Shown here: positions 16,590 through 22,718 of the stretch, piece by piece
Position numbering within the stretch: position 1 is the first letter of the stretch
Layout: the number at the start of each line of letters is the position of its first letter
From: Candidatus Zixiibacteriota bacterium
Lineage (GTDB): Bacteria; Zixibacteria; MSB-5A5; CAIYYT01
Direction: 5' to 3'
Length of the DNA stretch: 23,122 bases
Assembly: GCA_023134875.1 (NCBI GenBank)
Contig: JAGLUH010000061.1
Coordinates: forward strand, 1 to 23,122
Translations under genes and position numbers: made by a program
Notes under the pieces: model-generated
What the model saw: the letters and a program-made list of their open reading frames with translations, nothing else
Told to the model about the DNA's origin: nothing
Databases searched by the model: none

Positions 16590-18083
16590 TTAGTCCGAGA
16601 ACAGGTTCAAGAATTCGTCTCTTAGGTACTTGTGCCTCTCGTAGTTCGGGTCTGTGCTGTCAGCCGGTTGCAGGAATTTGAATGGTTCCGCCTGCCGATC
16701 GGCCAGAATCGAATGACACAACACGCAATCGTATGATAATCGGCTGCCGTTCTGATCGACGAGCTTTGAGTTGTGGCAACGGAAACAACCGTGCTCGTCT
16801 ATATGCCCGATGTGGCTGGGATACGTCCCCCAGGTGATATTCATCTCGGGATGCACATTCCTCTCGTATATCGTCTGCAATACTTCAACCACTGAATCGA
16901 TAGCCGCCATCCTGCGGCGCGCTGTCTCTGGGTAATGCCGCTGGTAGAAGCCGTGCATGTGGTCTGCGATCCCTTCGAGTCCTGCTTGTTTGCTAGCATA
17001 GCTGCTTGAAATAGCATGAAGAGCTTCCCGCTTCAGAAATGGCAGCGATCGGTCTATTAACCTGAGGCTTATCCGTTCGTTGATCGCTCTTTCCGGATTC
17101 TCATAGATATGCGTAACACGATTGTGGCAATCGACGCAATCCATCGTTCTTGTTCCGGAGCTGCCGGCGTTGAGGTGTGTCAGCTCTCGGTTCGTGTAGC
17201 GATGTCTGCTACCGTCAGGCCGAGCGACCTCCACCGAGATTATCTTCTCTCGCTCATCATTCACCGATACATAGCGCACCTTGGTTTCCTCGGAGACATG
17301 CCAGTGTATACCGGTCTTCATGTCGCCTTTACCGGCATCGATCTTCAGATTCAGGGTTGTGTAAAGCGGAAGTGAGGTTTCATCCTGAGCATAACTGGTA
17401 ATGGTTTTGAGTTTGCTGCCATAGAATTTCTCCGGCCAGTGGCATTTCTCGCATGTCTCACGAGCGGGGCGCAACTGATGCACAGGTGTCGGTATCGGGC
17501 GTTCAAGAAGATTGAAGGTAACGGAAATCAATTGCCAGATGCCATTCAGTTTGCTGTCGACAAGCGCATCCGCCCCCTCACCGACGTGGCAGTCGACACA
17601 CCTGACGCGCGCATGAGGTGATTGCTGGTAGGTTGTCCATTCCGGATTCATCACGCTGTGACAGGCAGTCCCGCAGAACACAGGTTCGTCCATGAAGCTG
17701 AGCATCCGAAAACTGATTGTGCTCATGAAGAGTATATTGAGAACTGCCAGAGTGCCAATCGTCACAAACAGCTTTGATCCGAAAAGGCCGGTGCTGAGAC
17801 ATTCCCGATCGAAATGCTCATCCAGAAGTTGCTTGGTGGTTTTTCCGGTTTGTTTCTTGAGCTTGTACCATCCTATCGGAATCAGAATCAGACCGATAAT
17901 GAACAGAGATGGGAACAGCAGGTAAGTGACAAGCCCTGTGAGAGAGCTGGTAATGATTCCGAGAATGCGGGCAAGCTCCAGTACCACGAGTGTGACAAAC
18001 GAAGAGGTGGCGAGGATGACACCAAGCCTGCTATACCAGTTTACCGATACGCCTCGTGCGAATCTGATGAACCTTACGAACAA
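16590..18083 (-). CDS. Membrane-anchored hexahaem c-type cytochrome (NapC/NirT-like)
   Basis: A 497-residue protein with about three N-terminal membrane spans (around 15-40, 47-72 and 105-127), then a periplasmic domain with six haem c motifs: one CxxxCH (CGTACH) and five CxxCH (CVDCH, CEKCH, CVDCH, CFRCH, CVLCH). The first two, in FCGTACHSVMNPEW and SPHARVRCVDCH, resemble the NapC/NirT/NrfH quinol dehydrogenase family. It probably passes electrons from membrane quinol to the secreted octahaem protein encoded 9 bp upstream. The start is TTG 18083, with GAGG 6 nt upstream; no ATG gives the first span. The protein is longer than NapC (about 200 residues), so it is a larger relative. Redox partners are inferred. 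Confidence 0.82.
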   Translation of the reverse strand: MFVRFIRFARGVSVNWYSRLGVILATSSFVTLVVLELARILGIITSSLTGLVTYLLFPSLFIIGLILIPIGWYKLKKQTGKTTKQLLDEHFDRECLSTGLFGSKLFVTIGTLAVLNILFMSTISFRMLSFMDEPVFCGTACHSVMNPEWTTYQQSPHARVRCVDCHVGEGADALVDSKLNGIWQLISVTFNLLERPIPTPVHQLRPARETCEKCHWPEKFYGSKLKTITSYAQDETSLPLYTTLNLKIDAGKGDMKTGIHWHVSEETKVRYVSVNDEREKIISVEVARPDGSRHRYTNRELTHLNAGSSGTRTMDCVDCHNRVTHIYENPERAINERISLRLIDRSLPFLKREALHAISSSYASKQAGLEGIADHMHGFYQRHYPETARRRMAAIDSVVEVLQTIYERNVHPEMNITWGTYPSHIGHIDEHGCFRCHNSKLVDQNGSRLSYDCVLCHSILADRQAEPFKFLQPADSTDPNYERHKYLRDEFLNLFSD

Positions 18084-18092
18084 GCCACACCT

Positions 18093-19427
18093 CTACTTAT
18101 TCTCAAAGAGGTCATTGTAGATGTTCTGCATCTCGCCCGAACGAATCTTCTCCTTCAGTTCTCCGGTCGGAGTGGACAGCCAGGCGTGCATGGGATCGTC
18201 TGTGGTCAATTTATCGATATAGGCATTCAGTACCGGATCATTGAAGTCACGCGCTTCAGGCAACATCTTGAAGTAGAAATGCTGAGCTACGTCATAGATG
18301 CCGTGCCACCAGGTGTAATCGGGACCCATCATGGCCGCGCCGTGCCGAGCCCGCCGCCCTTCGTGATGCCACAGTTCCCAGTACGTCCACTCGATTTTGT
18401 TGCCAAAGGCAGCCGGGTTCTCTAAGAGCTTGCGCTCCTTGATAATGCTCATAATCTCGGTCGCGGGTTTGGCGAACTTCTCGTTGTACAGCTTCACCAA
18501 AGCATCAAATTGGTAGTAGTGACCGTCTGCGAAGTTGGCACAGTGACAGGCAGTGCATACGCTCCTCATGTTGGCGCGTTTAGCCTGCCATTCCTCCTTG
18601 TACTCGGAGATCGGCGGCCGCAAGGTCCAGCTAATGCGCAGACCTACGTCGTGCGTCATGGCCATTGACACAGTGGCTGACAAATGACACGTCGCACAAG
18701 TCGGTGCCTCAAAGTAGTCAACGCCGACAACCCAATGGTCAGAATCGATGTTCATCTTGTCCATGTTGGTGTAGTACGCGTTACCATGCTTGGACTCCTC
18801 ATAGATTTCCTTCTGAGGATGATCCGGACCAAGGTGGCACTTCGAGCAGGCTTCGGGTTTTCGGGCCTGAGCAATTGAGAACGAATGCCGCGTATGACAG
18901 GTGGTGCACGATCCCTTGGATCCGTCGGGATTAAGTCTGCCGATTCCGGAGTTGGGCCAGCTTTTCCGGGACAGCTTGTTGGGCGAGTTCGGATCGATCT
19001 GCACTTTCCCCCCATGGCAGCTCTCACATCCCGCGATGGCCACCGGTTCACCGCCAGCGACATGAGCGAGGTAGGCATCCCTGGAATCGAGTATCTGACC
19101 GGCAGTAGCGTGGTAGGAGTTCTCGACTTCAGCCGCCTGTTTCTTGTGGCACGCTCCGCAGTCTTGGGGTGTCACCAGCGTGGCGATAAGCGCACCTTCG
19201 TGCAAGTACCCGTCGTCGTCGCCCTTCTGGGCACCATGACAGTCGACGCATGTGACTTTGTGCATGGCGTGCGGGGACATAAACCACTGCTGGTATAACC
19301 CTGGGGATTTCTCTTTGTGACAGGTCATACATGTGCCGGCGACCTGAGCACTCTCTGCTGCCGTTGTACTCGCAGTCAGTCCGACAAGAACCAGTAGCAT
19401 TACAGCAGTGCAGAACAACCTATTCAT
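18093..19427 (-). CDS. Secreted octahaem cytochrome c, hydroxylamine oxidoreductase-like
   Basis: A 444-residue protein with a signal peptide (1-24, AVMLLVLVGLTASTTAA) and eight CxxCH haem motifs: CMTCH (33-37), CVDCH, CGACH, CESCH, CTTCH, CSKCH, CATCH and CTACH (291-295). The later part (MTHDVGLRISWTLRPPIS and FADGHYYQFDALVKLYNEKF) is characteristic of the HAO-related family. Members oxidise hydroxylamine or, in anaerobes, reduce nitrite, NO or hydroxylamine. Tyrosines follow the last haem motif, but whether one serves as the HAO cross-link tyrosine cannot be judged without alignment. ATG 19427 has a perfect AGGAGG 6 nt upstream. It is followed 9 bp later by the hexahaem membrane cytochrome, a likely electron donor pair. 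Confidence 0.82.
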   Translation of the reverse strand: MNRLFCTAVMLLVLVGLTASTTAAESAQVAGTCMTCHKEKSPGLYQQWFMSPHAMHKVTCVDCHGAQKGDDDGYLHEGALIATLVTPQDCGACHKKQAAEVENSYHATAGQILDSRDAYLAHVAGGEPVAIAGCESCHGGKVQIDPNSPNKLSRKSWPNSGIGRLNPDGSKGSCTTCHTRHSFSIAQARKPEACSKCHLGPDHPQKEIYEESKHGNAYYTNMDKMNIDSDHWVVGVDYFEAPTCATCHLSATVSMAMTHDVGLRISWTLRPPISEYKEEWQAKRANMRSVCTACHCANFADGHYYQFDALVKLYNEKFAKPATEIMSIIKERKLLENPAAFGNKIEWTYWELWHHEGRRARHGAAMMGPDYTWWHGIYDVAQHFYFKMLPEARDFNDPVLNAYIDKLTTDDPMHAWLSTPTGELKEKIRSGEMQNIYNDLFENK

Positions 19428-19762
19428 AATAATCCTCCTGTTCCCTCACAGATGGTACAATGAAAAATCCTGCGTTCCTCGCCAGAGTGCTATCTGACAA
19501 GGCAATCACACCTCTAAGCGATTCCGCAACTTGTGTTGTGTTCAACACACTGCGATTGTCATCCCCTGTCAACAAAAACTGCACCATTTGTAGTTTAATA
19601 ACGAACCTGCGCCAGAAGTCGACTGTCATCATCGAATATGCCCAGAACGACGGATCCGGATTCTCCGCTTCAGCGAATGAGTCTGGTGAGAGGAAGACGC
19701 TTCCTCCTACGGGCTATGAACGGTCACGTCACTCGAGATGATCAGCATACCAACTCTGGTTC
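19428..19762. other. Leader region of the HAO-like operon, no gene
   Basis: No supportable gene lies here; a 70-codon minus frame overlaps the HAO start and looks fortuitous. The stretch carries a TTGACA (19567-19572, minus) 17 nt from a palindrome that occupies the -10 position, and the ribosome site of the HAO-like gene. It separates the hcp remnant from the cytochrome operon. Confidence 0.5.
19537..19572 (-). promoter_or_regulatory. Candidate operator/promoter of the cytochrome operon
   Basis: A perfect 13-bp dyad TGTGTT-C-AACACA (19537-19549) sits exactly 17 nt downstream of a consensus -35 TTGACA (19567-19572). It takes the place of a -10 that itself matches TATAAT poorly. This is the arrangement of a regulated promoter; the regulator is unknown, and a Crp/Fnr-size dimer would fit. 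Confidence 0.35.
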
Positions 19763-19885
19763 TTACAGCATGTCTTTTGCATCCTCTTCAACAGTTGTGA
19801 TAGGCCTGATATCGAATTTCTCAAATAGGACCTTCACGACATTAGGTGAGAGGAATGCTGGAAGTGTCGGTCCCAGCCGGTACCC
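19763..19885 (-). pseudogene. Hybrid cluster protein (hcp) C-terminal remnant
   Basis: In the frame ending at TAA 19765-19763 the minus strand reads [20 protein letters not shown], then [20 protein letters not shown]. This is the C-terminal signature of hybrid cluster protein/hydroxylamine reductase ([12 protein letters not shown], then a terminal TxEED helix). Only about 40 codons remain; the rest of the gene, with all cluster ligands, is missing. It overlaps, in another frame, the last codons of the upstream 4Fe-4S gene, as if a deletion joined the end of that gene to the end of hcp. Crp/Fnr-type HcpR, ferredoxin and hcp are known neighbours, which supports the call. Confidence 0.75.
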
Positions 19886-20606
19886 GTTCGCACTTGAATC
19901 CGCCCTGAATGCCGATCGTGTGCACATCGACCGGCGTATTCGGGATTACCTCGTTGTGTGCCTGAATCGCCGCCTGAGCAATTCCACTGCAACACGGCAC
20001 TTCCATCATCAGCACCGTCAATTTTCGCGGAGCAGCTTCTGCAAAGATGTCCTTCAGCTTCTCGAGGTAGAACTGCAGATCGTCGAGTTTCGGACAGCCG
20101 ACGAGAACAGCACGCCCCGCAAGGTAGCGTTGGTGAAAGTCGGGAACCGCGAATGGAACACAGTCCGCACAAATCAGGATGTCAGCGTTCTTCAGGAAGG
20201 GCGCTGCCGGCGATACAAGCATCAACTGCACGGGCCAGTGGCTCAACTGGGAAGGGCCCGCTGGCGTGGGAGTACCACTCTGCGCCGCGGTTGGCGCAAA
20301 CCGGCGCATTGCTGATCCAGGACAGGCAGGAGCCGCAGCCTGTGGCAGAGATGTCTTTTTCTTCGTTTGCTTCTGGTGCCGCTCAACTTCAGCCTGATCG
20401 AAAGCTGCAGCTTCGCGCTCCTCGATGGTGATCGCATCCTGCGGACACTCTCCCAGGCATGCACCGAGTCCGTCACAATATGTCTCACTAACCAGTCGCG
20501 CCTTGCCGTCGATAATCTGAATAGCTCCTTCAACGCAGGCTGGCACACACAGCCCACAGCCATCGCACTTCTCCTCATCAATCTTGATGATCTTTCTGAT
20601 AGTCAT
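19842..20606 (-). CDS. 4Fe-4S dicluster ferredoxin-like protein (Hcp-associated type)
   Basis: A 254-residue protein. The N-terminus has a ferredoxin domain with two clusters: [11 protein letters not shown] (Cys14, 17, 20, 24) and a less regular second set in [14 protein letters not shown] Lys/Ala-rich linker with a CPGS motif follows, then a domain with [39 protein letters not shown] and EVPCCSGI. Its extra cysteines suggest another metal or redox site. This family is often found with Hcp and Crp/Fnr regulators and probably supplies electrons. ATG 20606 has GAGGAG 6 nt upstream, and an FNR-like box lies about 82 bp upstream. About the last 11 residues are read from hcp-derived DNA out of frame, so the native C-terminus is lost. 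Confidence 0.85.
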   Translation of the reverse strand: MTIRKIIKIDEEKCDGCGLCVPACVEGAIQIIDGKARLVSETYCDGLGACLGECPQDAITIEEREAAAFDQAEVERHQKQTKKKTSLPQAAAPACPGSAMRRFAPTAAQSGTPTPAGPSQLSHWPVQLMLVSPAAPFLKNADILICADCVPFAVPDFHQRYLAGRAVLVGCPKLDDLQFYLEKLKDIFAEAAPRKLTVLMMEVPCCSGIAQAAIQAHNEVIPNTPVDVHTIGIQGGFKCERVPAGTDTSSIPLT

Positions 20607-20688
20607 AGAATACTCCTCAATCTCCCCGGTCGGGGGTTCTGCTTCCAGTCTTCAGTTTTAAGGATCGGAAATTGGACTGATTCAGGCC

Positions 20689-20702
20689 TTGATCTAAGTC
20701 AA
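20689..20702. promoter_or_regulatory. FNR-like binding site
   Basis: TTGATCTAAGTCAA matches the FNR consensus TTGAT-N4-ATCAA at 9 of 10 defined positions. It lies between the regulator's stop (20708) and the ferredoxin start (20606), where it could activate transcription of the latter. The regulator encoded next door has a matching recognition helix. Confidence 0.65.
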
Positions 20703-20707
20703 AGATG

Positions 20708-21385
20708 TCAGATTCTTTCGCCGTTGGCGATAGCCTGTAGGCGGGCAGGATCCAGGATTGTGATGTTCTTTCCCTTGACGTGAATCATATTCAGTTCACG
20801 CATCTTCTTGAGGTTACGGGACAATGTCTCGCTGATTGTGCCCAGCGAGCGGGCCAGCTCGGCTTTGGTGGTCTCGAGAGTAACCTGCGGGCAACCAGAC
20901 TGTTCCGCTTTTCTCAGCAGGTAGGAAGCAAGTCTGGCTGAGACCTCTTTGAGCGACAAGTCCTCGATCTGGCGATTGAAGTCCCTGACAAAACCGGAGA
21001 GAGCGGCAATCATCTTCAGCGACATCTCGGGAGAGCTCGCGATCAACTCGGTAAAGCGGTCCTTGGGAAAAAACGCGATGACAGAGTCCTTTGTTGCTGT
21101 GCTGTTGGCGGGAAAGGTCTCACCTCCAAACATGGCGGCTTCAGCGAACATCTGACCGGGGTGAATGCGGTGCAGAGTGTATTCCTTACCATCAGCTGAA
21201 GCTTTGTAGATGCGGATGCAGCCGGACAGCAACACATAGAACCCGCTTGCCGGGTCGCCCTCGAAGAATATTATTTTGCCTCTGTTCACACGATAAATCG
21301 AGGCAATTCTGGCGAGGTCTGCCAACTCCCGCCGGTTGAGGTCCTTACACAAGTAGCACCGACGCAGAAGATTTTGAGCATCCAT
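20708..21385 (-). CDS. Crp/Fnr-family transcriptional regulator (HcpR/FNR-like)
   Basis: A 225-residue regulator. The N-terminal cyclic-nucleotide-binding-like barrel (GKIIFFEGDPASGFYVLLSG, GQMFAEAAMFGGETFPANST) is followed by a long dimer helix and a winged HTH (TKAELARSLGTISETLSRNL). The recognition helix carries E-T-L-S-R, the E-xx-S-R pattern of FNR that reads TTGAT half-sites, rather than the R-E-xxx-R of CRP. Only two N-terminal cysteines (CYLC) are present, so the classical four-Cys 4Fe-4S sensor of FNR is absent; haem or another ligand is possible, as in HcpR/DNR. I chose ATG 21385; an in-frame TTG at 21427 would add 14 residues but overlaps the likely promoter. It likely controls the adjacent ferredoxin. 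Confidence 0.88.
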   Translation of the reverse strand: MDAQNLLRRCYLCKDLNRRELADLARIASIYRVNRGKIIFFEGDPASGFYVLLSGCIRIYKASADGKEYTLHRIHPGQMFAEAAMFGGETFPANSTATKDSVIAFFPKDRFTELIASSPEMSLKMIAALSGFVRDFNRQIEDLSLKEVSARLASYLLRKAEQSGCPQVTLETTKAELARSLGTISETLSRNLKKMRELNMIHVKGKNITILDPARLQAIANGERI

Positions 21386-21392
21386 TGTCTCA

Positions 21393-21421
21393 ATAGTAGA
21401 ACTGTTGCGCTGAATTGACAA
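21393..21421 (-). promoter_or_regulatory. Candidate promoter of the regulator gene
   Basis: Minus strand: -35 TTGTCA (21416-21421, 5 of 6), a 17-nt spacer and -10 TACTAT (21393-21398, 4 of 6). The predicted start falls only a few bases before ATG 21385, so the transcript would be nearly leaderless, consistent with the lack of a clear ribosome site there. Confidence 0.35.
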
Positions 21422-21431
21422 GCGCAAAGTT

Positions 21432-21458
21432 GTAGGTCATGATCTCCTGGAGCATGAC
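21432..21458 (+). repeat. REP-like hairpin, single copy
   Basis: GTAG, then arms GTCATGATC and GAGCATGAC (8 of 9 pairs) around loop TCCTG. It is the same 27-nt layout as at 3760, 3807 and 22418. Its relation to the 3760 copy extends over about 35 bp with 29 matches. It sits between the pentapeptide gene and the regulator gene. Confidence 0.55.
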
Positions 21459-21500
21459 AATCTTGGTGCGCGGCAGTCGTCCTCGCCTTCTGCGCTATCA

Positions 21501-22328
21501 TTACTCACTCTCTTCTTCCTCTTTCTCTCGATCTTCCCGCTTGAGGTAATCGGGTAATTTGGTTTTGTCGTCTATCTTTGCGCCTTTCAATTGCTTCCAC
21601 GTGAGGTCTTCCGCACCCGTTAGATCAGCGTACCGCATATCTGTATCTTGAAGATTCGCGCCCGTCAAGCAAGCACCCTGTAGGTTCGCGCTACACAGGT
21701 TAACGCCCTCAAGATTAGTGTGAAACAGTCTAGCGCCCTGAAGATTAGCAAACCACAAGTTAGCATCCTGAAGGTTGGCATATGATAGGTTAGCGCCCTG
21801 AAGATTAGCAAACCACAAGTTAGCATTCTGAAGGTTGGCGAACGCCAAGTTAACGCCCTGAAGGTTAGCCTTTCGCAAGTGAGCGCGCTGAAGTTCAGCC
21901 CATCCCAAGTTGGCGCCCTGTAGATTAGCACCCATCAGGTTAGCGCCCTGAAGATTTGCACTCCACAAGCTTGGCAACGGTGCCTTCATTTCATTCAATC
22001 GTCTGATTATTCCTACCTTGCGCAGCACGCCTTCTTCGCCCTTCCATGTCCGAAAGTCGTCAAGCTGATCATGGTAATTGCGAATCTTCCTTTTCCGCTC
22101 CAGCCACCTGCCATAGATCGTCAGGATTACGCCAAACAGGATTATGTCGAAGAAAAAACCACACAGTTCCACCACTATGTCATCCACCTTGTCGACCAGG
22201 CTGTTTCTAAGAAATAAGAGCGCAACCAGCAGACACAGTGCCGCTAAAGAAAACAACAGAATTGGGCTATTCTCAGTAAGAACACGCCGCCTGATCTTGC
22301 GGATATTACGTGCCAAAGCTATTCTCAC
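21501..22328 (-). CDS. Membrane-anchored pentapeptide-repeat protein
   Basis: A 275-residue protein with a basic N-terminus, two membrane spans (about 23-42 and 52-72), a charged cytoplasmic linker, and from about residue 125 an array of pentapeptide repeats of the form A(N/D)LxX (ANLQGANL, ANLWFANLQG). These fold as a right-handed beta-helix. It ends in a highly acidic tail (EDREKEEEESE). The start is GTG 22328, with GGAGG 6 nt upstream; the nearby ATG runs into a stop. The function of such membrane pentapeptide proteins is unknown. Mimicry of DNA is known for some soluble members but cannot be assumed. A 60-bp unit inside the gene is duplicated. Confidence 0.85.
   Translation of the reverse strand: MRIALARNIRKIRRRVLTENSPILLFSLAALCLLVALLFLRNSLVDKVDDIVVELCGFFFDIILFGVILTIYGRWLERKRKIRNYHDQLDDFRTWKGEEGVLRKVGIIRRLNEMKAPLPSLWSANLQGANLMGANLQGANLGWAELQRAHLRKANLQGVNLAFANLQNANLWFANLQGANLSYANLQDANLWFANLQGARLFHTNLEGVNLCSANLQGACLTGANLQDTDMRYADLTGAEDLTWKQLKGAKIDDKTKLPDYLKREDREKEEEESE
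21731..21840. repeat. Internal 60-bp tandem duplication in the pentapeptide gene
   Basis: Positions 21731-21780 and 21791-21840 agree at 48 of 50 bases with a period of exactly 60 bp, that is four pentapeptides. This is a recent expansion of the beta-helix by nearly one full turn. Confidence 0.8.
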
Positions 22329-22372
22329 GGCATTCCTCCCTGCTTTTTAACTTCAAGTAACCAATAGACTCT

Positions 22373-22401
22373 ACTATAGCCGACCCCCTTGATTCTGAAA
22401 A
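22373..22401 (-). promoter_or_regulatory. Candidate promoter of the pentapeptide gene
   Basis: Minus strand: -35 TTTTCA (22396-22401, 4 of 6), a 17-nt spacer and -10 TATAGT (22373-22378, 5 of 6). The leader to GTG 22328 would be about 40 nt. Confidence 0.4.
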
Positions 22402-22417
22402 GAATTATTATAGAAGA

Positions 22418-22499
22418 GCAGGTCGGAACCTCTGCGGTTCCGACAAATCTTTCTCCACGCTTTGCAAAAAGCGTCGGCGGTACAGGACTTCCGATCTAC
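22418..22499. repeat. REP doublet (REPIN-like), 82 bp
   Basis: The left unit is GCAG plus a perfect hairpin with arms GTCGGAACC and GGTTCCGAC and loop TCTGC (22422-22444). The right unit is an inverted 23-nt hairpin (22473-22495) with arms starting GTCGG and ending CCGAT, followed by CTAC (22496-22499). Between them is a 28-nt spacer; a further perfect 7-bp hairpin (22457-22474, arms ACGCTTT and AAAGCGT) lies mostly in it. The layout and length match the doublet at 3807-3887 although the stem sequences differ. From 22500 to 22603 I see no gene. Confidence 0.6.
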
Positions 22500-22603
22500 C
22501 GCTTTGCTGGTCACATAATGGTGGTCGACACCGGCTACCGCCAGAGGAAACCAGCGGGCGGGCACGATTGCCGGTCCCGCAGGGCAACTGTGCCAACTAG
22601 CAG

Positions 22604-22632
22604 TTGACAAACGGGAGCGTAAATGTTATAGT
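22604..22632 (+). promoter_or_regulatory. Strong sigma70-like promoter of the glmL/mutL-like gene
   Basis: Perfect -35 TTGACA (22604-22609), a 17-nt spacer and -10 TATAGT (22627-22632, 5 of 6). The transcript would start near 22639, giving a leader of about 80 nt before ATG 22719. Confidence 0.65.
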
Positions 22633-22651
22633 TTTGCCTGCGTTTTTCTTG

Positions 22652-22705
22652 TCCCGCTGAAGTCGGGATAACAGAGGTGAGAATAGGTCTATTAGGTTCT
22701 AATAG
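22652..22705 (+). promoter_or_regulatory. Two leader hairpins before the glmL/mutL-like gene
   Basis: In the predicted 5' leader there is a hairpin with arms TCCCG and CGGGA (22652-22668, 7-nt loop). A second, perfect hairpin has arms CTATTAG and CTAATAG around GTT (22689-22705). The second one partly covers the AGAGG ribosome site of ATG 22719, so it could limit translation. No known riboswitch class is recognised. Confidence 0.4.
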
Positions 22706-22718
22706 AGGTTAAACGTTA

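Noticed and set aside
19420..19632. 70-codon minus-strand frame upstream of the HAO-like gene
   Set aside because: It overlaps the ribosome site and start of the cytochrome gene and the palindromic promoter, and has no recognisable features.
21731..21840. Repeat array considered as CRISPR
   Set aside because: The repeats are coding pentapeptides with a 60-bp period and no unique spacers; no CRISPR array or cas gene is seen in the window.
22374..22610. 72- to 78-codon frames on both strands
   Set aside because: They are built from the REP-like doublet and its flank, and lack ribosome sites or any recognisable protein features.
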